Positions 1-11,875 of a DNA stretch of 64,000 nt are shown here, one piece after another (within the stretch, counting starts at the first letter, position 1; each line of letters opens with the position of its first letter). Made by a program: the position numbers and the translations under genes. Under the pieces are notes generated by a model. The model was given only the letters and a program-made list of their open reading frames with translations, searched no databases and was not told the DNA's origin. Origin of the DNA: Hyaloraphidium curvatum (taxonomy: Eukaryota > Monoblepharomycota > Hyaloraphidiomycetes > Hyaloraphidiales > Hyaloraphidiaceae); assembly GCA_025558095.1 (NCBI GenBank), contig JAIVFI010000037.1:248001-312000 (forward strand), given 5' to 3'.

Positions 1-1436
1 TCGAAGCGCATCTGGGGCGAGCTCTACAAGGTCATCGACTCGTCGGACGTGGTCATCCAGGTCCTGGACGCCCGGAACCCGATGGGCACGCGGTGCCGCA
101 ACGTGGAAAAGTTCCTAAAGGAGGACGCGCACAAGCACAAGCACATGATCTTCGTGCTCAACAAGTCGGACCTCGTGCCGACCTGGGTCACGGGGCGCTG
201 GGTCAAGATCCTGTCGCGCGAATACCCGACCATCGCCTTCCACGCCTCGGTCACCAACTCGTTCGGCAAGGGGTCGCTGATCCAGCTGCTGAGGCAGTTT
301 GCCAAGCTGCACTCGGACAAGAAGCAGATCAGCGTCGGGTTCGTGGGCTACCCCAACGTCGGGAAGAGCAGCATCATCAACACGGTCAGGGGGAAGGCGG
401 TCTGCAAGACCGCGCCGATCCCGGGAGAGACCAAGGTGGGTCAGCAACGGCTCGGTGGTTGTTGCCCTAGCTGACAACGAGTGTCGGCTTCCGTGGTCCA
501 CAGATCTGGCAGTACATCACGCTCATGAAGCGCATCTACCTCATCGACTGCCCCGGGATCGTGTATCCCTCCCCCGATGACTCGGAAACGGACATTGTGC
601 TCAAGGGCGTCGTTCGGGTCGAGAACCTGCCGAGCCCCGAGGAGCACATCGGCGAGGTCCTGGAGCGGGTCAAGCCCGAGTACATCCGGCGGACGTACGA
701 CATCGAGTCGTGGGACTCGCCCGAGGACTTTCTCGAGAAGCTGGCGCGCAAGTCGGGCCGGCTGCTCAAGATGGGGGAGCCAGACCTGGGGACGGTGGCG
801 AAGATGGTGCTGAACGACTGGTTGCGGGGCAAGATCCCGTTCTTCGTGGAGCCGCCGTGGGAAGGCGAGGAGGAGGGGGAGGAGGCCGAGGGCGGGAAGG
901 ACAAGGTCGCGGAGGAGGTGGCGGTCAAGCAGGACCTGAGGAAGCTGGCGGTACAGCCCGGCTTCAGCGAGGGCGACGCCGCCGGGCCCGACGGCGAGGC
1001 GGCCGCGGAGGAGCAGGAGGACGAGCTGGATTGGGACACTGTGCTGGCCAATGTGGAGGCCGAGGAGGTGCCAATGTCGGCGGCGCCCTCGGACGCGAAA
1101 GCGCCCAGCAAGGGGAAGAAGAGGGCGGCTCCGGAGGCCGATGAAGACGAGGATGAGGATGGGAGCGACTACGGATCCGCCGAGGAAGGCGAAAGCGGCG
1201 GGGAGGAGGAGGATGCGGACGAGGCTCGTTCCGAGTCGTCCGAGGACAGCGGGGCAGCGGATGCCGCCGAGGAGGTCGTTCAGATCCCGACGCGGAAGCA
1301 GCGGATGACGACCAGCAAACGGAAAGCGGGCAACTTCTACACCGTGGCCAACGTCAAGAACCGCAACCGCAAGAAGCTGAAGCCGAACCCCACGCCGCCC
1401 GCAAAGGGCAAGGTGGCGAAGAAAGGTCGGCGGTGA
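1..1436 (+). CDS. NOG2: Nucleolar GTP-binding protein 2 (NOG2/GNL2), 5' part outside window
   Basis: Circularly permuted GTPase needed for late nuclear maturation and export of the pre-60S ribosomal subunit. The sequence opens inside the G domain: the G5/G4 side comes first ([10 protein letters not shown], then NKSDLVP), followed by the P-loop GYPNVGKSS and the switch motif GETKV. This permuted order is typical of the YlqF/NOG2 family. An intron of about 68 nt (436-503, GTGGGT...CACAG) separates GETK from [18 protein letters not shown], which holds the G3 motif DCPG. The C-terminal half is acidic ([18 protein letters not shown]) and ends in a basic tail ([12 protein letters not shown]), as in nucleolar family members. 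The start codon lies upstream of the window. The identification is secure; the yeast ortholog is Nog2/Nug2. Confidence 0.93.
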
Positions 1437-1574
1437 TCGGTGGAATGAATGTGGCTCCTGCATGGTTGAATACAATGGAACAGACGAACATCGTTAGCCG
1501 AAATGAAAGGAACCAAATGGTCGATTATGGGTGAGTATGTACAAGCATTCATCCAGTCCAAGAGTTGAATCGCA

Positions 1575-2565
1575 CTACCCTCCTTCCTTCCGCACCACGC
1601 CGTCCTCGTCCACGTACTCCCCCTTCTGCACCAGATCGTGGTCCCCGAAGGTCTCCTCCGTGTTCATGGCCTTGATCCAGTCGATCTCGAGCTCGAACGG
1701 GCCGGGCTGCCGCACGATGGAGAAGCCGACGGAGCGGACCTGCATCCGGTCCATCTCGATCTGCCGCTTCTGGATCCAGCCGTGGTTGGTGAGGAGGAAG
1801 TCGCGGAAGGGTATCTGCGGGGGTGCTGTCAGCGTCGCCCGGGCAGAGCCGGCAAGACGGCCCCACCATGATGGTCTCCCACTCCCCGGGCGTCTCAAAA
1901 AAGAGCCGGTGCTGGTACAGATCCTGTTCTATCGGCGAGTTGGTCTGCAGGTTGACGAACCATTGCCGCCCGTCGCCCCGACACCGGACGGCCAGGTAGC
2001 GGAAGAGGGTTGTGTCGAAGGAAGGGGTGTGGAAGAGGGTGAGCTGCTTCGGCTTGGCTTTGCAGGCCGCGTAGCCGAGGGCTTTGATGTTGCCCGGCAG
2101 CCCCGGCGGGACGTCGGTCGAGAGGTTGCCGCAGAACCGTCCTTGGGCCGACGCGTCAGCCCAGGTTCCGCGTCCCCGTGCCAGGCGGCCCACCCTTGTT
2201 CTCCGGCGTCAGCTCCAGCGTGGCCTCCGTCCGCCCGCCCATGTCCTTGTCGCTGCCCACGACCCAGTTGGCGAGGTCCGCCTGGGAGTTGAGCGTGTAC
2301 ATGGGGAGTTCTGCCCTCCATTCGCCAAAGTCCGTCTTGAAGGCTGGAGGTCCGGCACGGACCGCGATGAGTGTTCTCCAGAGTGCAGGGCGCGACGAGC
2401 GGGTACCAACACTTGGCCGTCTGCTTCCCGGCGTACCTGGAGGGAGGAGCGGGAAGGCGAGATCGGTGCCGTCAGCACACGCGTGCAGGACCTTCGGCGG
2501 GCCCGAACCGACTCCATAGACCGCTTCAGATATTGCCCCAAGCGACTCGCTGCCGCCGAGGCCAT
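1575..2565 (-). CDS. CIA30: CIA30/NDUFAF1-like complex I assembly factor
   Basis: Mitochondrial assembly factor for respiratory complex I. The ATG at 2565 opens a basic, alanine-rich leader (MASAAASRLGQYLKRS) that looks like a mitochondrial presequence. Four exons fit: the leader; FKTDFGEW...WVVGSDKDMGGRTEATLEL; RFCGNLSTDVP...GYAACKAKPKQLTLF...WETIM; and IPFRDFLLTNHGWIQKRQIEMDRMQVRSVGFSI to the stop at 1575. The motif W.V.SD.DMGG followed by F.GNLS and G-Y is the CIA30 signature. Introns are GTACGC...CTCCAG, GTGGGC...CCCAAG and GTGGGG...CCGCAG, and all keep frame. Divergent from the NUP192 gene with 97 bp between start codons. The family call is firm; exon 1 rests on frame and targeting character. 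Confidence 0.85.
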
Positions 2566-2581
2566 TTTCGCGGCTCGCAGC

Positions 2582-2599
2582 GGGGGGGGGGGGGGGGGG
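2582..2599 (+). repeat. 18-nt poly-G tract in a bidirectional promoter
   Basis: An uninterrupted run of 18 G sits in the 97-bp interval between the divergent starts of CIA30 (2565) and NUP192 (2663). It could form a quadruplex or a nucleosome-free tract. Its exact length is also where sequencing error is most likely. Confidence 0.9.
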
Positions 2600-2662
2600 C
2601 GCGGGTTGTGTGGTTGCTTCCAATCCCTGCCGCGCCTCTTCAACCGCTGTCGCGTCGCCGGC

Positions 2663-5600
2663 ATGCCTCCGAAGGCAGCGCTCGCTGCCGCCGGGGCGGA
2701 GGGCGCGCCGCCGTGGTCGCCCGACGTGTTCGCGCGGCTGCTCGACGCGGTGACGGACGCGTTCACGTCGAAGTCGTTCGGCGTCCTCGGCGCGGCAAAG
2801 GACGCGTACAAGGCGAACCGCGACAGACTGCGGGCCGGCCTCGCGCACCCGCCGAGGGCCGACGCAAAGCGCGACGAGATCGCCAAGCATGGTGCGGACC
2901 GCGGGGCGGCGCCGAATGCTGGAAGGCACTCACCCCTTTCGCACCCCGTTCCAGGCAAGGCAACCGTCGGCGGCCGCGAGTACCGCGGCTCGGCCGCATT
3001 CAACTACAACGTGCTGTGCCTGTCCGACCTGCTGCACATGGACGAGGACTGGGCCGCGGCGATCCTGTTCCACGCGCAGTCGCGGATCGCAGAGTTCGGC
3101 GGCCGCTCGCTGCTGGCCACCGGCCTGGCAATGTTCCACGCCGAGCGCGCCGCCTGGGTCGAGGTCGTCATCTCCCTCGTGCTGGGCGCCCTGGACGACC
3201 GCGTGCCCGACGAGTCGCGCCAGCTGTTCGTGCACATGCTGCGGCCGCTCATGGGCGACCCCGTGTCGGGCAACGGCCTGCTCCGGACAGTCCTCGAGGG
3301 CCTGGACCAGGTCCAGGGCCAGCTGGCCAGGCTGGCGCAGGTCGTCGACGCGCCGGCGCCCGCCATGCCGCCGAACCCGCAGCAGACGCTGCTGGCGGCC
3401 ATCGGCGGCGCGGCCGTTGTCGAGGAGCACTCGGCCCTGTTCGAGGAGCAGCTGCGGCGGCTCAAGTACGCCGCGTGCCTGCTCGCGGAAAAGACCTCGC
3501 TCAACTACAAGGACGTGGTCTCGCTCCTGAAGCGGCTGCAGTCGGCCCAGGACGCGGGCGACGAGTACGCGGCCTCAGCCTGGCTCAGCGCGCTGATGCG
3601 CCAGAGCTCCGAATCGACTAGCCCGGCCGACGAGTCGCTGGCCGCCATGGCGGGCGACCGCGACTTCCTCATGCAGGCGAACGAGCTCGTGGACGGCGCG
3701 GGCTGGAGGAGCCAGGGGATGCGGCTCTTTGCAAAGATGTCGTGGTCGACGTACCTCAAGGGCTTCCAGCCTGTGAGCCATGCGATCCGCTGCCCTTCTT
3801 CCGTGCAAGCTGACGCCGCTCGCAGATTTACCTCACCCTCTACGACAGCATCGGACTCGTGCAGGAGAAGCTCGACCAGGGCGGCCAGGCCGCGATCGCG
3901 GGCGACATTGTCACCTTCATCCGCGAGCGGCTGCTGCAGCCGGCCGGCACTTCGGACGCCGACCCGGACACGGACCTCCGCGCCAAGTTCCTGCTCCCGA
4001 ACCTGCGCATGCTCTTGGAGCAGTTCATCCAGCGCTTCCCGCGCATCCTGCGCAGCCTCAAGGTCGCCGACGACGAGGCCGCGCAGATCGCCAGCGCCCA
4101 GGGGCGGCTGCAGGTGTCGCAGTCCGGCGGCATGGTCACCGCGCAGTCGGCCATCTCGGGAGGCGCGCGGCCCGACTTTACCAACTTTGTCGCGCTCATC
4201 TCGGAGCTCTACCGGGGCCAGGTCGACGCCGGGTGGGACTTTTGGAACGAGAACAGGCTGGTCAACTTCCTCAAGCTCGCGGCGGATTCGAGGTCCATGG
4301 TCACGCGCAAGGAGGTGCTCGGGATGCTCGGCGCGCTGGCTTCGGGCCCCCGGTCCTCGGAGAAGGCGTTCAACTTCCTCGGTGGCGCGCAGGCTATGGG
4401 CTTCGGGGGCCAGGGCGGGTACTCGTCGGGCCTCAGCTGGTACACCCTGTTCCAGGCGCTGCAGACCTATGCGCAGCTGCTCAGTCCGGCCAACACCGCG
4501 GTCGGGCTGCCGGACGAGGAGGTGGCCCTCGTGTCTTGCTTCCTGTCGGTGCTCACGCAGGTTTGTGCATGCAAAGTCAGGACCCCCGACCCTATCTCAC
4601 GCCTCGTCGCTTCCAGGTCGCCACGTATAACGCGGCTGCCCGCACAATCCTTTCGCAAGCCCGGGGCTTCGATTCCCTCGTCATCCTAGTGACCTGCGGA
4701 CTTCCCGTGAGCCTCAAGGCGTCTCTTCTGGACTCGCTTGCCGCCTTCTGCGTCGGAAGGGGCGAAAACATTGCCGAGCGCGTGTTCGGTCTGATCGAGA
4801 CCCACCAGCTCCTTCAGACCCACGGGATTCCGCTGAACGGACAGATGACCACCGGCCTCGTCGTGGACCTGGAGCAGATCGAGGTTGCCAGCATGCGCTA
4901 TCCGGCGACGGGAGCCTTTGTCGAGCTGCTGACGACCCTCATGGTCACCACCGGGGGCGTCGGGCCGGCTTTGGACAACCTGGGCAGCGGTCGGCGAAAG
5001 CCGGGCGTCTGGCCCTACGTCGACTACGTCGTGGACCAGGTGCTCCTCAAGCTCCGGTCGCGGAGCTACGTCGACCCCAAGGAGCGGTGGAAGCTGCAGG
5101 AAAAGTGCTTCCGGTTCCTGGAGACCTGTCTTGCCAACATGAGCTTCAGGGTATCGGGAAACCAGGGGCGGGACCGCAACGAGTTCCTGGGCAAGCCGGG
5201 AAACGCGGACCAAATCGACGTCAGCGCCGTCCTCTACCATGCTGGGTTCCAGGTCATGACCAAAACCCTCTCGGGCCCCAAATTCAGGCTGCTCGAGGAG
5301 TTGCTCGACGTGCTCAGGGGCGGCGTGGAGGCGGTGAACAGGAACCTGCTTGGCACCGCCGACTACCGCACGTGCTGCCTGCATGCCCTCCGCATCGCTC
5401 ACAAGATCTCGGAGAACCAGCGCCCTTTCGTTGATGCCTGCAGCATTCTTTCGGCGTCCGGCGTCGAGCCGCCGTTTGCCTCGAACCTCCCTTCCAACAT
5501 CACCACGCTCGACCAGTTCATGTTCTACCGCAACGATGTCGTGGCCAAGCTCGCGGGCTTCGTGGCGTGCACAGTCGACGATGAGATCGGCTGGCTCGCT

Positions 5601-8600
5601 GTCAGGTTGTTGCACTTCATCAGCTTGGCGCCGGATTTCGGAGGACCGGGCCAGGGCGGGCGGGCTGGAGCCGGTGCGTCGGGCGGCAACAGGATCAATC
5701 GCCTCGTCAGCGTCATCCGACAGAGTCCGGACCGAGACGCCATCATCCAGGGTTTCGCGGACCGCTTGGACGTCGAAGATGCCGCAGACGACGTTGCCGA
5801 GCCCGCGCTGGACGGACCCGCCGAGGACGGCGACCAGTTGGTCCAGCGGAACGTCGATGGTCTCGGGCCGGACGGCCGCGCGAAACCCAAGCCGTCCGTG
5901 AGGTCCGCCATTTTGGACTTGTTGCTCGACAACCTGGGACCGCAAGTCGTTGCGCCCTCCGTGGCGCACTTGCTGCTCGGTTTCGATGTCCAGCGCTCGC
6001 TGGCACATTCGACCCTCCTGAATCCGAAGAAGAACCCCTCGGTGACGCTCAACTCGCTGCACGTCATCGTCGACCTGATCCAGCGCGGGACGAACGAGGC
6101 GCTTTCCAAGGTGGCGTCGTGGGAGCAGATTATCTGGATCCGGCAGCCGTTGCTTGCAGAGAAGTGCTACCACCTCATCTACGCGCTCTGCTCGGACCCC
6201 CAAACATCGAACGCGACGCTTCAGTACCTGCGCGCTGAGGACGTGCTTGTAAAGCAGCTCGATCTACCTCCCTCGGCAGCCTTCGCGCGGGAACTGTTTT
6301 CAGACGACATGGACCAGGGAGAGGAGGTTGCAGGGGAGGCTTTGATGACGCTGTGCCGCGCCTGGCTCTTGCGTACTGTCGCCCTGGAACTCCGCAACCT
6401 TTCACAGGCGTCGGAAAACCCGGCGCTGGGCAAGCTTCTAAAGGTACTCGAGCCCGCGCCGCCGTTGCATAACTGTGCTCATGTTTCGCGTCTCCAGGTG
6501 CTGTACCAGGTCGGCTCGGGCCAGGCAAATGGCCCCAATGGGTCCACGCCCTCGTCCTCGGGGCTGCCGAGGATGCTTGAGCTCGCGCAAAACTTTGAAA
6601 TGGGCACCATTGAGCTGGCCCCGTTGCCGCGAGGAACCCGCGTTTCCGAGGACGAGGCTTCGATGTATCGCTACGAGGACTCGCGCGGATGTCCGGTGTA
6701 CGATGTGCCGTCCCTGGCGCTCCTCTTGACTGCGCGAAGGCCCGAGGACAGGCTTGGGGGCGGGCAGACGGTGCAAGATCGGGAGATTCTCCAGCTTCTC
6801 GAGGTCTTCGTCGTGCGGAATCGCCAGTACGAGTCGCAGTTTGCGCGACAGCTTTCCATGAAAGCCTGGGCCGAGATCGTCGAGGTCAGCCTGAGCGATG
6901 AATGCTATCCGAGGATTCCCGGCCCCGAGAAGCACATCCTCGTCTACGACATGTGCACCGCCGTGCTGCCTCGGTTGGCTGAAGACGACACGGACCCTGA
7001 CATTGTTGAAGACCTCTCGCGCGCGGTTCTCAGCATGGTGGTCAAGCTGGGGGCCAAGGATTCTTCCGACCGGGGATCTGGAGCGAACGGACCCAACAAC
7101 GCCCTGTCACTTGACATGATGGCCACGCTCGTGAAGCAGCTCATCGGGGTGCTGACGAAGAGCACGCTGAAGAGCGGTGCAAAGGGCGACCTTACCAGCG
7201 CCTTGCTGCGCTTCATGCAGGATATTGCCATGCCGCCAGCGGATGCGCGAGCTGCACCTGGTGCGAAGCGCGGTGATTCCGGTGAAGCCGACGACGAAAC
7301 CGTTGGTCGGAGTTCGGCACTTGCCATCAGGCAGACGGGAACGCTGGCGACCATCTATCGGCTTGTGGACCAGACTTCGGCGAGACTCGTGGAACTTCTG
7401 TGCTCGATGGCCCTTGATGCGCGCGAGGACATTTGGAAGGCAACAGCCCTGGCCGCCCTGGACTCCGTCCTTGGTCTATACCAGTCCCACACGGACAACA
7501 CAGAGCGCGTGGTTCATTTCATCAACCAGAGGAACTTCATCGGCCTCCTCGTCGAGACCATCAGGCGCGATGATTTCGCACTTCAGCAGCTGGTTCACAC
7601 GTACGAAGCTGGTAAGCAGCCGTTCCGTATGCCCATCCGGGTTGGTTGTTGACTCGGCTCGCAACGCAGATTCCCTCAACCCCCTCTCACTCTACCTCCA
7701 AAAGATGTCTCTGCTTTGTCGGCTCTGCTTGAAACGCGAAGGCGCTGACAAGCTCGTTGAGAACGGGTTGATCGAGGCCCTCACGGACAGCCGTGTCTTG
7801 GACATGAAGCCCGATGTCGATCTCACCCCTGACTGTGTGTTCGGTCGTCTTTTCCCCGGAATCGGTTGCTGATTAGTGTTTCCAGCTATGGAGCATGCCA
7901 TCGGCCTTGCCGAACGCTTCCACCGCATCTTCCTGCCCGCCGTACGCCTGGTGAGCTCCATCCTCTCGCGAGTCGGACGGGACAACGTTGATGCGGCACG
8001 CCGGGTTCGTTGTGCCGGGCGGGAGCAAATGTGTCGCACCTTACGCGGTAACATTGCAGGCCACAGCGTTCATCATGGGTCACCAAGACGTCCTGCTCTC
8101 GATACTGAAGGATCGAACCGCAGCGATCACCTTGCTAAACCTCGAGCAGCTCGAATGCATCACTTTCCTGTGCTCCATGTTGGCCGGTCGGTCTGACTTC
8201 ACAGCACGCACGGGTTTCCTCCACTTCCACCTCATCGGCCTGCTTGCCAAGTACTCTGACACTTCACGCTGGATGCCGCGACTGCGGCCGGTCGGCTCGG
8301 GACAGGCGGAGCGGCATGCGGAACCCGTGGCCGGTACGCGCGCTCTGTGGCGTTTCGGCGCTCAAACTAATAGCACACGTTTCGCAGGATCGCGCGGCGC
8401 GTTGACTCCTTTCCAACGGGATGCCAGCCGGGTCGTGCGGAATATCTGTCGCAACATCCTTTCCTACTGCCAGAACTTCGCCGACAGCCGGTCTGATCAC
8501 ACGCAGACCTTCGTTCCTGTCTTTGCACTTTCGACCAACATTCCGGACGACATCTGTGAGTTGTCCGGCGAGCGCGTCGTGTTTTCCAGCTTCTGACCTC

Positions 8601-9334
8601 CGCTTCGTAGCTTACGCGCCAGCGACGCCAACGCTCGGCACGCTCATACAGTACACTGCCTCGGCCACAGATGATCTAGCACAGGCGCTGGAGGACCATA
8701 AACGTTACTCGGCGAAGGTCAAGGATCTCAGTGAAGGGCGCACGCCGGCACCCGCGGACCTGGACGATGTCCTGGGTCCCAAGGCGGTAGCGTCCCTCGA
8801 GCCCGCAGAGAAGAACAAGGCGTACGGGAAGGAGATCCGCAGAATGGCCAGCGATCTGACCAAGGACATTCTCGCTCTGCTCTGTCAGTTGCCGCGCGCA
8901 GCGGCTCATTCGGTGCTGACACGCGGGACCCGTCCAGATATCATCGAGCACAGCCTGTTGCAGATCTATCGGCACGTCGAGTTCTGCCACGCAATCGTCG
9001 GGGGTCGCGCGGATTACCCGTCGGCGGCTCTGGCGACGAGGCGGCCTTTCGTGGGTGGTGCGGCCGAAATGGAGGACCTGCAACGGCTCCGACGGGAGCT
9101 GAGCAGCCGCCCTTCGACCCTGCGTGACGTGCTGGACCGATTAGGTCGTCTGGACATGGTGAGAAGCGCTTCGAACACCGCCTTTGGACCGGAGCTGATG
9201 AGGACCCCGCAAATCAGAGCCAGGACGTCGGCGGCAGGCAGCTCAGGAGTCGCAACACATTTATGCAAATGCTCTTGCGACGATCGCGGGATCTGCTCAA
9301 CCTCGACTCCGCCGGTGACATGCTGGAGGACTAG
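2663..9334 (+). CDS. NUP192: Nuclear pore inner-ring scaffold nucleoporin NUP192/NUP205
   Basis: Giant alpha-helical scaffold of the nuclear pore inner ring. The ATG at 2663 begins MPPKAALAAAG. Diagnostic blocks are KFLLPNLRMLLEQFIQRFP, DFTNFVALISELYRGQ, DFWNENRLVNFLKLA, TRKEVLGMLGALASGP, then SLKASLLDSLAAFC and FRLLEELLDVLRGG further on. No catalytic motif or membrane segment is expected or seen. Introns are short. Visible boundaries lie near 2889-2955, 3770-3825, 4560-4616, 7610-7670 and 7860-7890, with more after 7980. The last exon ends ...LLNLDSAGDMLED and stops at TAG 9332-9334, about 2000 residues in all, the usual family size. Its stop codon overlaps that of the convergent G-gamma gene. 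Smaller exons after 7.6 kb are approximate. Confidence 0.9.
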
Positions 9335-9606
9335 AGGATATTGCACCCGCCACTCTTTGCCTGGAGATACGGATTGTTGGCAAACTCGGGCATGTTCGGG
9401 GTCACGAACGGGTCGGGGTGCGATTTGACGTAGGCAACGAGGCTGAGAAGGCGAGAAGAAGACTGTAAGCGCTCGGACACGGGAAGAGACCAGGGGATGG
9501 ATGCGGACCTTTTGCTGGCCTCGGAAATCTTGATCCGCGGCAGAAGCTCGTCAGCCCTGAGCTTCTCGTTGACCTGGAGGAGTTTCTGCAGCTTAAGCTC
9601 CGACAT
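9331..9606 (-). CDS. Heterotrimeric G protein gamma subunit
   Basis: Small G-gamma (GGL domain) protein that pairs with a G-beta WD40 subunit at the plasma membrane. The ATG at 9606 begins MSELKLQKLLQVNEKL, the N-terminal coiled coil, followed by ELLPRIKISEASK. One intron (GTCCGC...TTCTCAG) joins SEASK to SLVAYVKSHPDPFVTP, the conserved HPDP(L/F)-(L/V)TP element. The protein ends NPYLQAKSGGCNIL, a C-terminal CaaX-type prenylation signal. Spliced length is about 74 residues, normal for the family. The stop TAG (9333-9331) lies on the same CTAG tetranucleotide as the NUP192 stop on the other strand. Confidence 0.9.
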   Translation of the reverse strand: MSELKLQKLLQVNEKLRADELLPRIKISEASKRSASIPWSLPVSERLQSSSRLLSLVAYVKSHPDPFVTPNMPEFANNPYLQAKSGGCNIL

Positions 9607-10005
9607 TCTGCTGGTTCTGGGTGTTACTGAGGGTTGAATGCCGGGCGTGGGCAGGACGCAGGGTGGAAGCGGTGACCGGCAGCGTTACCTCGGTAGCCCC
9701 GGTAGTGCCATCTCCAGGGCACGGAAACGGACAATCTCACCTATATGAATGAAGCAGCTTGCGTGACGGGGCGCCGCCTGATGACTTCTTTGCCGGGTTG
9801 GTGCGCTCCGAATTGCGGGTTGCAAACGTCGCTGGCGTCGCCGCAACTGATCACACCGAACCTTACCGCTTCCTTGCGGTGTAGCAGGAGCGCGACGGGC
9901 ACGGAATAACCCAAAGGGTCACTGCTCCAGGTTCGAACGCGGGAGTATTTCGGAGAGGATCCAGAGTATGATACACAGCGGGCATCCGCTACATGATCGA
10001 GGCGT
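9607..10005. other. Intergenic, no gene recognised
   Basis: About 400 bp between the G-gamma start and the eL43 stop, both minus-strand. It should hold the G-gamma promoter. A B-box-like GGTTCGAAC near 9930 was tested as a tRNA and rejected. Nothing else is supported. Confidence 0.6.
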
Positions 10006-10617
10006 CTAGATCTCGGCCAATTCCCTCAACCGCCGGACGGTTGACCGGACAGTGGCAGCAGCGGTCGTCCTGCACAAGCGCATGAGCGACGATGCCGACA
10101 GAGGCGGCGATGGAGAACACTCACGAGACGGTCCATGCTCCACCGGCCATGACCTTCTTGCACCCCTTGCACTCCCAGATACCGACGTTGGTCCGCTTCA
10201 CGCTGTCCTGTTTGTCGAAAGCGGCAGAGAGGTCCGATGAGCGACGTCCAAGAACTTCCCAGGTGCCGCCGCGACCCGCCGAGGCCACCTCCACGCCATG
10301 TGCGACCGCTCCACCACGAGTCACTCGGTCGCCAGAGACGGGCGGACTGCATCCTTCCTCGTCCAACCCAGCGCCGCAAGTGGTTGTGAAAGTCGGCCAA
10401 GCCAGCCCTCCCCCGCAGTCGCCCTCCACCACCACCGCGGGCCCCGCCGGCCCAAGACCGCCCGGCCAACTGCCTCGAAACCGACCTTTCCGCAAAAGGT
10501 GCAGGTGTAGCGCGCGTGCTGCGTGACCTCCATCTTCTTGATCTGCTTCCGCAGCGAGGCACCGTAGCGGGTGCCGTATTTGCCGGTGATTCCGACTTTC
10601 CGCGTGCGCTTGGCCAT
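10006..10617 (-). CDS. RPL43: 60S ribosomal protein eL43 (RPL43/RPL37A)
   Basis: Zinc-binding large-subunit ribosomal protein. Exon 1 from ATG 10617 reads [19 protein letters not shown]...[11 protein letters not shown], giving the first CX2C. An unusually long intron of about 280 nt (roughly 10212-10491) leads to [18 protein letters not shown], the second CX2C, then [10 protein letters not shown] second intron (GTGAGT...GTGCAG) leads to [20 protein letters not shown] and TAG at 10008-10006. About 93 residues, normal for eL43, with all four zinc ligands present. Splice phases agree throughout. Confidence 0.95.
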
Positions 10618-10959
10618 GGCGAGGGAGAGGAACGGACTGTAGCAGACCCGTCAAGAGTCTGCCAAGGAATGGAGACGAGAGGAGGCTCACGAGGCGAGGA
10701 AGGGAGAGGAGGAGACGAGCGCGTTGGGGTGCCTGGCTGGTGCGGGCCGCACACAAAACAGACCTCTGAGGTCGAAATGTAATGGTTTGGTCACAGATAG
10801 GGCCAGACACTTTTACTGTTCGACCTTCGAGACTAAAGTCCCCGACTAGTGTGATTACATCAGTAGCTCATCCCGCCATCCACCGCGCCCTCGCCGTGCC
10901 CAAAGTAGTGTCCGGCCAGAGGCTGCTCCAGTCAGCCCCGGCGCCTCCAGCTCTAGCAG
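10618..10959. other. Intergenic: eL43 upstream region
   Basis: About 340 bp between the eL43 start and the GUK1 stop. It presumably contains the eL43 promoter and the GUK1 3' end. Short reading frames here show no family similarity. No RNA gene was recognised. Confidence 0.6.
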
Positions 10960-11788
10960 TCAGCAGTCAAACCAGGTCTCCTCCACGAATTCCAAAAGCG
11001 ATTTGTAGGCGGTTTCCAGGTCGTCGTTGACGATGATGGTGTCGTAGACGCCGTCCTGCTTCGCGTAGTCAATCTCCGTCTGGGCGGTGGCCAGCCGCTT
11101 CTGGATCGCCTCCTCCGTCTCGGTCTGCCGGCCCCGCAGCCGCCGCTCCAGCGTTTCAAAGTTCGGGGGCATGATAAAGAGGTACTTGGCGCCCAGGTCC
11201 GTGTTCTTGATGCTCTTCACGCCATTGGACTCGACGTCCAGCACGCAAATCCTCCCCTCGTTCTGGACGTCCTTGATCGCCTTGATCGACGTCCCGTACA
11301 GGTTCCCAGCAAACTCGGCCGTCTCGACAAAGCCGCCGTCGGCCTTGAGAGCGAGGAACTCGTCCCGGGTCACGAACCAGTAGTGCCTGCCATTCTCCTC
11401 CCCGGGCCGCGGTTTCCTCGTCGTATCTGAAGCATGGGCAGTACGCCATGGCAGGTGGCCGCAATTGAGGTCGGTCCGAACCGGGGGCAGTGGCACGGTC
11501 AGGGGACCCCGGGTGCGTGGCACATTGTGACCCACGAGAGACGCTCAGGCCGAAAGCTCCGTCATAGGACTTGAAGAGACGGGTCAAAAGCGTAGATTTT
11601 CCGCCTCCAGAAGGACCCGAGACGACGAGTGGCGCGGCTGGAAACCGAGGACAGCGTCCCTCGTCAGGAGAGAGCCCATTCAGCCCGGGACGCCGTCACC
11701 CGCCTTTCCCTGGCCGCCGTTTCTTCGGCTGGGGTACCGCCGGCAATTCTAGCGCCACTTCGGTGGCCACCTGCTGCTCCAGCGCCAT
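10960..11788 (-). CDS. GUK1: Guanylate kinase (GMP kinase)
   Basis: Cytosolic ATP:GMP phosphotransferase of nucleotide salvage. Visible are the P-loop SGPSGGGKSTL, the GMP-binding region HTTRKPRPGEENGRHYWFV, EFAGNLYGTS, DVESNGVKSIK, the lid arginines in ERRLRGRQTETEEAIQKRL, and the C-terminal FDC before TGA at 10962. An intron (GTGGGT...CTTCAG) joins LSVS to HTTRKP. The first coding exon is less certain. The best fit is MALEQQVATEVALEL from ATG 11788, joined by a GC-AG intron (donor AAAG|GCGGGT, acceptor TTTCCAG), which restores frame into AAPLVVSGPSG. The GT donor 4 nt downstream would shift frame. Divergent from RPB8, 87 bp between starts. Confidence 0.88.
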
Positions 11789-11875
11789 CCTCGCCAGCAA
11801 ACAATATGTTGTGCCCACGCGTCGATCATAGCCCGCCCGCGCCCGCCCTTCATTTCATCTCCTCCTCAGCGTGCG

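Noticed and set aside
441-1475. Long minus-strand frame opposite NOG2
   Set aside because: It mirrors the NOG2 coding sequence. The repeated acidic codons on the plus strand produce Leu/Pro/Arg-rich antisense translation.
9870-9960. tRNA-like sequence with GGTTCGAAC and a TAGC..A-box-like start
   Set aside because: The bases flanking TTCGAAC cannot form a 5-bp T-stem (G opposes G at the closing pair), and no acceptor or D-arm pairing could be made.
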